A DNA stretch of 14,768 nucleotides, taken from positions 1 to 14,768 of the forward strand of contig DAOVYB010000020.1 in assembly GCA_030635835.1 (NCBI GenBank), given 5' to 3'. Origin of the DNA: Gammaproteobacteria bacterium. Lineage in GTDB: Bacteria; Pseudomonadota; Gammaproteobacteria; UBA6429. The notes beneath the pieces are model-generated. The model did no database searches. It had not been told where the DNA came from and was given only the letters and a program-made list of their open reading frames with translations. The position numbers and the translations under genes were made by a program. Shown one piece after another: positions 1 to 7,124 of the stretch; positions within the stretch are counted from its first letter, which is position 1; each line of letters begins with the position of its first letter.

Positions 1-34
1 AAGGGCGATGCTCTACCAGCTGAGCTAACCACCC
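1..34 (-). tRNA. tRNA-Val (probable UAC), 5' half, cut by window edge
   Basis: Read on the minus strand, this has a 7-base acceptor strand GGGTGGT, T8-A9, a D-stem GCTC/GAGC closing an AGCTGGTA loop, A26, an anticodon-stem strand TCGCC and then C32-T33-T34, where the window ends. The first anticodon base is therefore U. The acceptor and D-arm match gammaproteobacterial tRNA-Val(UAC), and a tRNA-Val next to hupB is usual in this neighbourhood. The identity is inferred, because anticodon positions 35 and 36 lie outside the window. The gene begins only 16 bases after the hupB stop codon, so it may be cut out of the hupB transcript. Confidence 0.82.
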
Positions 35-50
35 CCTGTTCGAACGCGCG

Positions 51-323
51 CTAGTTTAATGCATCCTTAAATGCTTTACCAGCTTTAAATCCAGGATTTT
101 TTGATGCTTTAATTTGAATTTCTTCACCGGTGCGTGGATTACGACCAGTGCGAGCAGCACGGTCACGAACGGTGAAAGTACCAAAGCCAGCAATTGCAAC
201 TTGATCACCATTTGCAAGTGTATCAATGATGCTGCTAACCATTGTATCTACAGCACGTGCAGCTGCAGCTTTAGAGATGTCTGCGCTTTCTGCAACAGCT
301 TCTACGAGTTCTGATTTATTCAC
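51..323 (-). CDS. hupB: DNA-binding protein HU, beta-type
   Basis: This 90-residue protein has the full length of the HU/IHF family. HU is a nucleoid protein that binds and bends DNA without strong sequence specificity, acting as a dimer. The N-terminal helical dimerisation part (about 1-40) is followed by G46-F47-G48 and the beta-arm R58-T-G-R-N-P63-R-T-G66, whose Pro63 is the residue that intercalates at DNA kinks. The start codon is GTG at 321-323, supported by a strong ribosome binding site (GGGGGAG, 6 bases upstream); no ATG is available nearby. The gene lies downstream of lon, as in most gammaproteobacteria, with its own promoter and a hairpin in its leader. The symbol hupB rests on synteny with lon; by sequence alone HU-alpha and HU-beta are hard to separate. 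Confidence 0.96.
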   Translation of the reverse strand: MNKSELVEAVAESADISKAAAARAVDTMVSSIIDTLANGDQVAIAGFGTFTVRDRAARTGRNPRTGEEIQIKASKNPGFKAGKAFKDALN

Positions 324-347
324 TTAATTCTCCCCCTTAGGAATGAC

Positions 348-381
348 AAAAAAAATACCGCCCAAATAAAGTTTAGGCGGT
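348..381 (-). terminator. Rho-independent terminator after lon, inside the hupB leader
   Basis: On the minus strand an ACCGCC-type stem (357-381, 10 pairs including one G-T, with one C-A mismatch and an AAA loop) is followed by eight T within nine bases (348-356). This is the classic intrinsic terminator form and would end lon transcripts. It lies only about 10 bases upstream of the hupB ribosome binding site, and downstream of the best hupB promoter, so hupB transcripts would also contain it. Confidence 0.82.
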
Positions 382-405
382 TTCATATATTTATTTACTT
401 ATGGA

Positions 406-435
406 TTTATACCAACGCTAACTAGATCTGGTCAA
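406..435 (-). promoter_or_regulatory. Sigma-70 promoter for hupB
   Basis: On the minus strand TTGACC (430-435) and TATAAA (406-411) are separated by 18 bases. Each hexamer matches five of six consensus positions. Transcription would start near 398, about 75 bases ahead of the hupB GTG, and would pass through the hairpin at 348-381. Confidence 0.65.
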
Positions 436-483
436 GCAATCAGTGCACAGTTTACTTGTATGCCCGCATAAAACCAGTACTTT

Positions 484-2892
484 TTAGTGTGTTTGCAAAT
501 TTGTACTATCAGTTTTATTAGATTTGCTCACTTTTCCACCAGTTTCCGTGTCTGTTAACGGTTTTGGTGAATGAACTAATGCTTCATTTAAAACATCATC
601 TACCCAGCGAACAGGTTTGATATCCAGACTTTCTTTTACATTGTCTGGAATCTCAGCTAAATCTTTGCGGTTTTCTTCAGGAATTAATACTGTTTTAATC
701 CCTGCACGATGAGCAGCGAGTAGTTTTTCTTTCAAACCACCAATAGGTAAAACTTCACCACGTAACGTAATCTCACCAGTCATCGCGACATCTTTACGAA
801 CAGCTATACCAGTCAATGCAGAAACTAACGCAGTACACATGCCTACTCCGGCACTTGGTCCATCTTTAGGAATAGCGCCTTCTGGCACATGAACATGGAT
901 GTCTTTTTTCTCAAAGACTTCATCTTTAATACCTAAAACCGAAGAACGGTTTCTTACAACGGTCATTGCAGCCTGAATGGATTCTTTCATAACATCACCC
1001 AGCTGACCGGTAACACTGGTTTTACCTTTCCCCGGTAACACTGCAGTTTCAATCGTTAATAACTCACCACCAACTTCAGTCCAGGCTAAACCATTTACCT
1101 GACCAACCTGATCGTTTTCATCAATCACACCGTAACGGAAACGCTCAACGCCAAGATATTTGTCCAGGTTCTTACCCGTTATCTCTACGCTCTCAACGCC
1201 TTTATCAAGTAAAATTTCTTTTACTACCTTACGGCATAATTTAGCAATTTCACGCTCTAAATTACGTACACCGGCTTCACGGGTATAGTTACGAATAATT
1301 CCACGTACGGCATCTTCAGTAATAATAATTTCGTCTTCTTTGAGACCATTATTTTTAATTTGTTTTTTCACTAAATAACGCATGGCGATATTCAGTTTTT
1401 CATCCTCGGTGTAACCCGATAAACGAATAACTTCCATTCTGTCTAATAAAGGACCAGGAATATTCATTGTATTAGAAGTTGCAACAAACATGACTTCTGA
1501 CAAGTCATAGTCCACTTCCATATAATGATCATTAAACGTGTGATTTTGCTCTGGATCTAAAACTTCCAGTAACGCTGAAGCTGGATCGCCACGGAAATCC
1601 ATTGCCATTTTATCAATTTCATCTAACAGGAATAATGGATTACGTGTTTCAACTTTTGATAAATTTTGAATAATTTTACCCGGCATTGAACCAATGTAAG
1701 TACGACGATGACCACGGATTTCTGCTTCATCACGCACACCACCTAACGCCATACGCATAAACTTACGATTGGTTGCACGCGCAATTGATTTACCCACTGA
1801 GGTTTTACCTACACCAGGAGGACCCACTAAACATAAGATAGGGCCTTTCATTTTTTTCATGCGTTGCTGTACAGCAAGATACTCTAAGATACGCTCTTTA
1901 ACTTTTTCCAGGCCATAATGATCGGCTTCAAGTACTTCTTCTGCTTTAGAAAGATCGCTGCGAATTTTGCTGCGTTTTTTCCAGGGTACACCAACCATCC
2001 AGTCAAGATAGTTACGTACAACAGTAGCTTCAGCAGACATGGGTGACATCATTTTTAATTTAGCTAATTCGGCTTTTGCTTTTTTCAATGCTTCCTTGGA
2101 CATACCGGAGGTCTCGATTTTTTTCTCAAGATCTTCCATTTCATTTGGTACATCATCCATATCACCTAGTTCTTTCTGGATGGCTTTCATTTGTTCATTC
2201 AGGTAATACTCACGCTGACTTTTTTCCATTTGGCGTTTAACTCGCCCGCGAATACGTTTTTCAACCTGTAATATATCAATTTCAGATTCCATTAATACCA
2301 TGAGATGCTCTACACGTTCATGTAGATCAACAACTTCAAGAATCTTTTGCTTTTCATCCAGTTTAAGTGACATATGAGCCGCTATGGTATCAACCATACG
2401 ATCAGCTTCTTCAATACTTGAAAGTGATGTCAGGATTTCGGGTGGGATTTTTTTATTCAGTTTAACGTACTGATCAAATTGCGCAGTTAATGAGCGTACC
2501 AAAACTTCTGATTCACGATCATCAACAACCTTGTCATCAAGCTCTTTAATTTGGGCAGTAAAATATTCTTCCTGACCAAGGAAATGAACAATTCGTGCGC
2601 GCTTGTTCCCTTCAACTAGAACTTTAACTGTACCATCAGGTAATTTAAGTAACTGTAAAATGCTTGAAACCGTACCAATTTGATATAAATCATCTTGTGA
2701 TGGCTCATCTTTAGCAGCACTTTTTTGCGCGACTAATAAAATCTGTTTATCGTTGTCCATTGCAGCTTCTAAAGCCTGAATAGATTTTTCACGACCAACG
2801 AAAAGTGGGATTACCATGTGAGGATAAACCACTACATCACGTAATGGTAAAATGGGAATAGCGGATAATTGTGTTTCGACCATCTCAGACAT
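484..2892 (-). CDS. lon: ATP-dependent protease Lon (LonA, S16 family)
   Basis: Lon is a cytoplasmic homohexamer that unfolds and degrades damaged and regulatory proteins. At 802 residues this is full length for LonA (E. coli 784). The N-terminal substrate-recognition domain (about 10-205) and a coiled-coil region (about 205-300) precede the AAA+ module, which has Walker A G357-PPGVGK363-T and Walker B with D424-E425. The C-terminal protease domain carries the catalytic dyad Ser680 (in KDGPSAGVG) and Lys723 (in GGLKEK). The ATG at 2890-2892 has an AGGAC ribosome binding site. An in-frame ATG three codons later is an alternative. The last 20 or so residues are polar and probably disordered. 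A heat-shock-type promoter candidate precedes the gene and a terminator follows it. Nothing suggests inactivation. Confidence 0.98.
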   Translation of the reverse strand: MSEMVETQLSAIPILPLRDVVVYPHMVIPLFVGREKSIQALEAAMDNDKQILLVAQKSAAKDEPSQDDLYQIGTVSSILQLLKLPDGTVKVLVEGNKRARIVHFLGQEEYFTAQIKELDDKVVDDRESEVLVRSLTAQFDQYVKLNKKIPPEILTSLSSIEEADRMVDTIAAHMSLKLDEKQKILEVVDLHERVEHLMVLMESEIDILQVEKRIRGRVKRQMEKSQREYYLNEQMKAIQKELGDMDDVPNEMEDLEKKIETSGMSKEALKKAKAELAKLKMMSPMSAEATVVRNYLDWMVGVPWKKRSKIRSDLSKAEEVLEADHYGLEKVKERILEYLAVQQRMKKMKGPILCLVGPPGVGKTSVGKSIARATNRKFMRMALGGVRDEAEIRGHRRTYIGSMPGKIIQNLSKVETRNPLFLLDEIDKMAMDFRGDPASALLEVLDPEQNHTFNDHYMEVDYDLSEVMFVATSNTMNIPGPLLDRMEVIRLSGYTEDEKLNIAMRYLVKKQIKNNGLKEDEIIITEDAVRGIIRNYTREAGVRNLEREIAKLCRKVVKEILLDKGVESVEITGKNLDKYLGVERFRYGVIDENDQVGQVNGLAWTEVGGELLTIETAVLPGKGKTSVTGQLGDVMKESIQAAMTVVRNRSSVLGIKDEVFEKKDIHVHVPEGAIPKDGPSAGVGMCTALVSALTGIAVRKDVAMTGEITLRGEVLPIGGLKEKLLAAHRAGIKTVLIPEENRKDLAEIPDNVKESLDIKPVRWVDDVLNEALVHSPKPLTDTETGGKVSKSNKTDSTNLQTH

Positions 2893-2942
2893 GTTTCTGT
2901 CCTGTATTTATAATTAACATTATTTAAAACCTTGTTTTTTAC

Positions 2943-2969
2943 TTATGGTCTGCTACTTGTATTTTCAAG
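2943..2969 (-). promoter_or_regulatory. Candidate sigma-32 (heat shock) promoter for lon
   Basis: On the minus strand CTTGAAA (2963-2969) is a perfect sigma-32 -35 element. After 12 bases comes GACCATAA (2943-2950), a partial match to CCCCATNT. It lies between the clpX terminator and the lon start, leaving a leader of about 40-45 bases. lon is a known sigma-32 target in E. coli. The -10 match is only moderate. Confidence 0.5.
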
Positions 2970-3008
2970 GTCTCCAATAAGCTAACTCGTAATAAAAATT
3001 ACATTTCC

Positions 3009-3042
3009 AAAAAAATAAAGGGGTATTAAAAAATACCCCTTT
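3009..3042 (-). terminator. Rho-independent terminator of clpX
   Basis: A perfect 11-base-pair stem AAAGGGGTATT/AATACCCCTTT (3017-3027 and 3032-3042) with an AAAA loop is followed on the minus strand by A and then seven T (3009-3015). It begins 4 bases after the clpX stop codon, so lon is probably transcribed mainly from its own promoter. Confidence 0.92.
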
Positions 3043-3046
3043 GGTT

Positions 3047-4327
3047 TTAGTCATCTGCTGAAGCAGCGAGTGGCTCCAGATTTTCATAAATGAAGAGTGG
3101 TTCCCCATCTCCATTTATACTCGAATCATCAATGACAACTTTTTCAACATTATCCATTGAAGGTAAGTCATACATGGTATCGAGTAAAGCATGTTCCAGA
3201 ATTGAGCGTAAACCCCGTGCACCTGTTTTGCGTTCCATTGCTTTTGATGCAATCGCAGTTAAAGCACCTTCACGGAATTCAAGTTCACTGCCTTCCATTT
3301 CAAACATTTTTTGATATTGTTTGGTTAAGGCATTTTTAGGTTCAGTTAAAATGCGTACCAGCGCACTTTCATCAAGCTCGCTCAAAGTTGCCACTACGGG
3401 TAAACGGCCGACGAACTCAGGAATTAAACCAAATCGAGTCAAATCTTCAGGTTCAACACTGTGAATAACTTCACTCAAATTCTTAGATTCATCTTTACTT
3501 TTTACTTCGGCACCAAAGCCAATTCCACCTTTTTCAGAACGATCACGAATAATGCGATCCAGGCCGGCAAAAGCACCACCACAAACAAATAGAATATTTG
3601 AGGTATCAACCTGCAAGAATTCTTGCTGAGGATGTTTACGGCCACCTTGAGGAGGAACCGATGCTATAGTACCTTCAATGAGTTTCAATAAGGCTTGTTG
3701 TACACCCTCTCCTGAAACATCACGTGTAATTGATGGGTTATCAGATTTACGTGATATCTTGTCAATTTCATCGATATACACAATACCCGTTTGTGCTTTT
3801 TCTACGTCGTAATCACATTTTTGCAATAACTTCTGAATAATGTTCTCAACATCTTCACCAACATAACCTGCTTCAGTAAGTGTTGTCGCATCGGCAATGG
3901 TGAATGGTACATCCAGCAAACGAGCCAGCGTTTCAGCAAGCAAAGTTTTACCGCAACCAGTTGGACCAATTAGCAGGATATTACTTTTAGAAAGCTCGAC
4001 ATCATCTTTTTTCTGGCCGGTTTCTAAACGTTTGTAATGGTTATAAACCGCTACAGCAAGTACGCGTTTGGCACGATCTTGGCCAATTACATACTCATCA
4101 AGAATATCGTTAATTTCGTGCGGTGTAGGGAGAGCATCACCTTCTGCTTTACCAGACTGCTCCTGAATTTCTTCTCGAATTATATCACTGCATAATTCAA
4201 CACATTCATCACAAACAAACACAGAAGGACCTGCTATAAGTTTGCGCACTTCATGCTGACTTTTGCCACAAAAAGAGCAATACAGTAGTTTGTTTCCACC
4301 GTCTCCGGTGTTTTTATCGTCGCTCAT
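3047..4327 (-). CDS. clpX: ATP-dependent Clp protease ATP-binding subunit ClpX
   Basis: ClpX is the hexameric AAA+ unfoldase that recognises tagged or native substrates and threads them into ClpP. This 426-residue protein has full family length. The N-terminal zinc-binding domain has C17, C20, C39 and C42. The AAA+ domain shows Walker A G121-PTGCGK127-T, pore loop G154-Y-V-G, Walker B D186-E187, the RKH loop (230-232) and the ClpP-docking loop I269-G-F271, followed by a GARGLRS sensor-2 motif. The docking loop and the adjacent clpP indicate a working ClpXP pair. The ATG at 4325-4327 has a GAGG ribosome binding site 8 bases upstream. A sigma-32-like promoter precedes it and a strong terminator follows. 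Confidence 0.98.
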   Translation of the reverse strand: MSDDKNTGDGGNKLLYCSFCGKSQHEVRKLIAGPSVFVCDECVELCSDIIREEIQEQSGKAEGDALPTPHEINDILDEYVIGQDRAKRVLAVAVYNHYKRLETGQKKDDVELSKSNILLIGPTGCGKTLLAETLARLLDVPFTIADATTLTEAGYVGEDVENIIQKLLQKCDYDVEKAQTGIVYIDEIDKISRKSDNPSITRDVSGEGVQQALLKLIEGTIASVPPQGGRKHPQQEFLQVDTSNILFVCGGAFAGLDRIIRDRSEKGGIGFGAEVKSKDESKNLSEVIHSVEPEDLTRFGLIPEFVGRLPVVATLSELDESALVRILTEPKNALTKQYQKMFEMEGSELEFREGALTAIASKAMERKTGARGLRSILEHALLDTMYDLPSMDNVEKVVIDDSSINGDGEPLFIYENLEPLAASADD

Positions 4328-4364
4328 GTCTTCTGCCTCAGAATGAACATAATCATTCTCTATA

Positions 4365-4393
4365 CCATGCGGAGTTTTTAGAACTTTTTCAAG
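4365..4393 (-). promoter_or_regulatory. Candidate sigma-32 promoter for clpX
   Basis: On the minus strand CTTGAAA (4387-4393) is followed after 14 bases by CCGCATGG (4365-4372), which matches five of the seven fixed positions of CCCCATNT. It lies in the clpP-clpX gap, leaving a leader of about 30 bases. It is the same type of site as the one before lon. In E. coli the clpPX heat-shock promoter lies upstream of clpP instead, so an internal one here is an inference. Confidence 0.45.
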
Positions 4394-4423
4394 TCATCAC
4401 ACCACATTTTTACCCTTGATTTT

Positions 4424-4447
4424 GCTGATATTTTGTACAATATCAGC
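4424..4447 (-). other. Hairpin just after clpP, without a T-run
   Basis: A perfect 9-base-pair stem GCTGATATT/AATATCAGC (4424-4432 and 4439-4447) with a 6-base loop begins 7 bases after the clpP stop codon. On the minus strand it is followed by AAAATC, not T residues, so it is not a standard intrinsic terminator. It could stabilise the clpP mRNA 3' end or mark a processing site. Confidence 0.5.
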
Positions 4448-4454
4448 TACGGGT

Positions 4455-5090
4455 TTACTTATCTTCTGTTGTCGTACTACGTTCTGTCATAACAGAATCA
4501 ATCAAACCATATTCAACTGAAGTTTCGGCATTCATGAAATTATCACGGTCAGTATCCCGTTGAATATCATCAATCGATTTTCCAGTATGATCAGAAAGAA
4601 TTTTGTTTAATCTTTCCCGAACTTCAATTATTTCTTTCGCATGAATCTCAATATCACTTGCTTGCCCCTGAAAACCACCTAATGGCTGGTGAATCATGGT
4701 TCTTGCATGTGGTAACGCATAACGTTTACCAGCAGCACCACCGGCGAGCAATAATGCACCCATACTTGCAGCCTGACCTATACACAAAGTGCTAACATCT
4801 GGCTTTATAAACTGCATCGTGTCATAAATTGATAAACCCGCAGTCACCGAGCCACCTGGTGAATTAATGTACAGATAAATCTCTTTATCCGGATTTTCTG
4901 ATTCAAGGAAAAGCATTTGAGCAACCACCAAGTTTGCCATATGATCTTCAACTTGTCCTACCAGAAAAATAATTCTTTCTTTCAGTAATCTTGAATAAAT
5001 ATCGTAAGAGCGTTCACCACGAGATGTTTGCTCAACGACCATAGGAACCAACTGGTTCATAATTTCTGTATTAACTGTTTTATCGGTCAC
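4455..5090 (-). CDS. clpP: ATP-dependent Clp protease proteolytic subunit ClpP
   Basis: ClpP forms the double-heptamer serine peptidase chamber that degrades proteins delivered by ClpX or ClpA. The 211-residue protein (E. coli 207) has the catalytic triad Ser109 (GQAASMGA), His134 (MIHQP) and Asp183 (RDTDRD). The first 10-15 residues resemble the self-cleaved propeptide of other ClpP proteins. The chosen start is GTG at 5088-5090, which has an AAGGA ribosome binding site 9 bases upstream. The internal ATG at codon 11 (5058-5060) lacks a good site but would still give a viable mature protein. The gene lies downstream of tig, separated by a palindromic repeat that would be part of any tig-clpP mRNA. 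Confidence 0.97.
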   Translation of the reverse strand: MTDKTVNTEIMNQLVPMVVEQTSRGERSYDIYSRLLKERIIFLVGQVEDHMANLVVAQMLFLESENPDKEIYLYINSPGGSVTAGLSIYDTMQFIKPDVSTLCIGQAASMGALLLAGGAAGKRYALPHARTMIHQPLGGFQGQASDIEIHAKEIIEVRERLNKILSDHTGKSIDDIQRDTDRDNFMNAETSVEYGLIDSVMTERSTTTEDK

Positions 5091-5136
5091 GAAAACTTAT
5101 CCTTAAGGGTAAATTGTTAAATATTTAAATTCTTTA

Positions 5137-5288
5137 CATGGATACTTAGGAGCTAGAGAACAAGGCAAAACCGATGAAAAAGCGGAATGCACACTAAGTG
5201 CATGAGCATTTTGAAAGGTTTTCGTCGTGCCCCACATTTTATATAATATGGAGGGTAAACGCAGTTATCTGGCTCCTAAGTATCCGTG
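5137..5288. repeat. MITE-like palindromic element between tig and clpP
   Basis: The ends of this 152-base stretch are inverted repeats of 25 bases (5137-5161 and 5264-5288) that match at 22 positions, including the perfect 14-mer GGATACTTAGGAGC and its complement. A nested hairpin ATGCAC-ACTAA-GTGCAT lies at 5187-5203, and partly complementary GGCAAAACC/GGTTTTCGTCGTGCC-type segments lie between. No coding frame of note is present. The form suggests a small non-autonomous mobile or REP-type repeat, but no clear target-site duplication is visible, and no second copy lies in the window. Confidence 0.65.
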
Positions 5289-5297
5289 AAATGAATT

Positions 5298-6608
5298 TTA
5301 TTTGTTTTGTTCAGATTCCATAATTTCTTTGAACGTCATACTCTTATCGACCACTTTCGCTTTTTCCATAGCCCAATCTACAATTTGTTCTTCTGTTATG
5401 AGCGCTCTAACTTCAGCAAGGCGTTGTTTATCACCCATATACCAGTCAATGACTTGTTGAGGTTGCTCGTAAGGTGCAGCAATTTCTTCCACTTTTTTCT
5501 TCACGCGGTCTTCATTTGCTTCAATTTTTTCTGATTGCACGATTTCGTTCATGATTAAACCAAGTTTTACACGACGAATAGCTTGATCAGCAAACATGCT
5601 GGCATCAATTTGCATACCCTGATCCTGCATACCCTGTTGCTTCAGATTTTCAAGCATATTTTTCTTAATGGCTTCAGATTCATCATCAATTAAAGGTTTA
5701 GGTACATCAAAATCATGAGCGTTGATTAAAGCATCCATAACAGAAGATTTCATTTTAGTATTTAAACGCGAATCTAATTCCTGTTGCATGCTTGTCTTAA
5801 TTTCTTTGTGCATATTTTCAACTGAGGCATCTTTTATACCCAGTTTTTTAGCAAAATCATCATTTAATTCAGGTAGTTGAGCTTCTTCTACCTTATTTAC
5901 ATGTGTATCAAACTGAGCAGGTTTACCCGCTAATTCTTCTGCCTGGTAATCATCCGGGAAAGTCACGTTTAACGTCACATCATCACCCGCTTTTGCGCCA
6001 ACTAAACCTTCTTCAAACCCTTTAATCATACGACCGCTGCCTAACTCGATCGGCATATCGTTAGCTTCTCCACCCGGGAAAAGCTCTCCGTCAATCATAC
6101 CTTTAAAGTTGATATTTAATTGATCACCATCTTTTGCTGCACGATCAACTGAAGCCCATTCTTTATGCTGTCCACGTACCGTTTCCAGCATTTCTTCAAC
6201 ATCGGCATCAGATATTTCAGCAACGGGTTTTTCTACTGTTTCTTTAGATAAGTCACCCAATTTAACTTCAGGATAAATCTCAAATAAAGCAGTATATTCC
6301 ATGCCCTGGCCTGGATCGCTTTTAAGAGAATCAATTTTAGGCTGACCTGCAGGGTTCAGTTTTTCCTGCCCAATCGCTTCATATAAAGTCGATTGAAGGA
6401 CATCACCGACTACTTCCTGACGAACCTGCTGTTCATATTGTTGTTTAACAATTTTTAGAGGTACTTTACCCTGACGAAAACCTTTAACTTTAACCGTTTT
6501 TGTCATGTCCTGAAGACGACCATCAACTACATCAGAGATACGTTCTTCTTCAATCGCAACCGTAATTTTACGCTCAAGACCATTGGTGGTTTCAACAGAA
6601 ACTTGCAT
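5298..6608 (-). CDS. tig: Trigger factor, ribosome-associated chaperone and peptidyl-prolyl isomerase
   Basis: Trigger factor docks on ribosomal protein L23 at the exit tunnel and shields nascent chains. At 436 residues it matches the family (E. coli 432). The N-terminal ribosome-binding domain (about 1-145) contains the docking signature G43-F44-R45-Q46-G-K, with Q in place of the E. coli K46. The FKBP-type isomerase domain (about 155-245) contains GMIDGELFPGG and IKGFEEGLVGAKAG. The helical C-terminal chaperone domain fills the remainder. The ATG at 6606-6608 has an AGAGGA ribosome binding site 8 bases away. It heads the tig-clpP-clpX-lon run and lies about 55 bases downstream of the tRNA-Leu, from whose promoter it may also be transcribed. 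Confidence 0.97.
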   Translation of the reverse strand: MQVSVETTNGLERKITVAIEEERISDVVDGRLQDMTKTVKVKGFRQGKVPLKIVKQQYEQQVRQEVVGDVLQSTLYEAIGQEKLNPAGQPKIDSLKSDPGQGMEYTALFEIYPEVKLGDLSKETVEKPVAEISDADVEEMLETVRGQHKEWASVDRAAKDGDQLNINFKGMIDGELFPGGEANDMPIELGSGRMIKGFEEGLVGAKAGDDVTLNVTFPDDYQAEELAGKPAQFDTHVNKVEEAQLPELNDDFAKKLGIKDASVENMHKEIKTSMQQELDSRLNTKMKSSVMDALINAHDFDVPKPLIDDESEAIKKNMLENLKQQGMQDQGMQIDASMFADQAIRRVKLGLIMNEIVQSEKIEANEDRVKKKVEEIAAPYEQPQQVIDWYMGDKQRLAEVRALITEEQIVDWAMEKAKVVDKSMTFKEIMESEQNK

Positions 6609-6662
6609 TACCTATATCCTCTATTTCAATCAGAAATTAATAAAATATTCTTAGAATAAAAA

Positions 6663-6747
6663 TGGTGCGGATGGAGAGACTCGAACTCTCACGCCTTACG
6701 GCAGCAGAACCTAAATCTACCGTGTATACCAATTTCACCACATCCGC
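6663..6747 (-). tRNA. tRNA-Leu (anticodon UAG)
   Basis: On the minus strand this reads as a complete class II tRNA of 85 bases including an encoded CCA end (6663-6665). The acceptor GCGGATG pairs with CATCCGC, the anticodon stem GTAGA/TCTGC closes the loop TTTAGGT, and anticodon TAG lies at 6711-6713. A long variable arm (about TGCCGTAAGGCG) and T-arm GAGAG-TTCGAGT-CTCTC follow. It decodes CUN leucine codons. A tRNA-Leu upstream of tig is common in gammaproteobacteria. Five T follow the CCA end. Confidence 0.96.
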
Positions 6748-6763
6748 ATAAATTTGAGCCCGA

Positions 6764-6793
6764 AGTATACCGACTTAGAGTGATAAGTGGAAA
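6764..6793 (-). promoter_or_regulatory. Promoter of the tRNA-Leu (possibly also tig)
   Basis: On the minus strand TTTCCA (6788-6793) and TATACT (6764-6769) are separated by 18 bases, matching four and five of six consensus positions. The bases after the -10 (TCGGGCTC) are GC-rich, as in many stable-RNA promoters under stringent control. The start would lie about 10 bases before the tRNA. Confidence 0.55.
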
Positions 6794-6826
6794 TCTATCA
6801 AAGTGAATATATAAACAAAGTAATAA

Positions 6827-6898
6827 GCCATTTGGGACTCTCGAACATCGAAGAGAAGAATTAAGACTCCTCTGCCCTTCCAGCTTAGCAAAACGACC
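6827..6898 (-). pseudogene. Degenerate tRNA-like sequence (resembles tRNA-Lys)
   Basis: On the minus strand this 72-base stretch follows the layout of a lysine tRNA: acceptor-like GGTCGTT, D-arm-like GCTAAGCTGGAAGGGC, an anticodon-arm-like segment GAGGA-GTCTTAA-TTCTT (apparent anticodon CTT, Lys) and TCGATGTTCGA resembling a T-arm. The acceptor ends pair poorly, the T-stem does not close (the conserved G53-C61 pair is missing), and no CCA is encoded. It therefore looks like a decayed tRNA gene. The alternative is chance resemblance. Confidence 0.4.
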
Positions 6899-7124
6899 AA
6901 TTACCACGATGACTACGCCTGTTGTATTTGTGTCATAATTGATTCATGCTTATCCAATATTAGCAATGAAGTTGCAAAAACATTCATAAGCTGTTGAAAA
7001 ACAAAGAGTATATAAGTACTATAATTAGCAAATAATAACTAAAATCAACTGAATGTGAAAAATTGAAAAATTTAATAGCACAAATTACTTCATATCTAAT
7101 TAAATCTCCCGATAATATTGTGTG
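6899..7124. other. AT-rich intergenic region before the adenylate cyclase gene
   Basis: With the tRNA-like sequence and the tRNA-Leu promoter, this completes a stretch of about 375 bases without a protein gene. It has no convincing open frame. On the plus strand a perfect TATAAT lies at 7020-7025, but the nearest TTGAAA (6994-6999) is 20 bases away, which is too far for a strong promoter. A second TTGAAA (7062-7067) lacks a good -10. Transcription of the cyclase gene probably starts here, at a site that cannot be fixed. Confidence 0.35.

Noticed and set aside
6689..6907. Open frame of 72 codons on the minus strand
   Set aside because: It runs across the tRNA-Leu gene, its promoter and the tRNA-like sequence, and has no recognisable protein pattern.
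6994..7025. TTGAAA and TATAAT as a promoter for the adenylate cyclase gene
   Set aside because: The 20-base spacing is outside the normal 16-19 range, so only the -10 is noted as a possibility.
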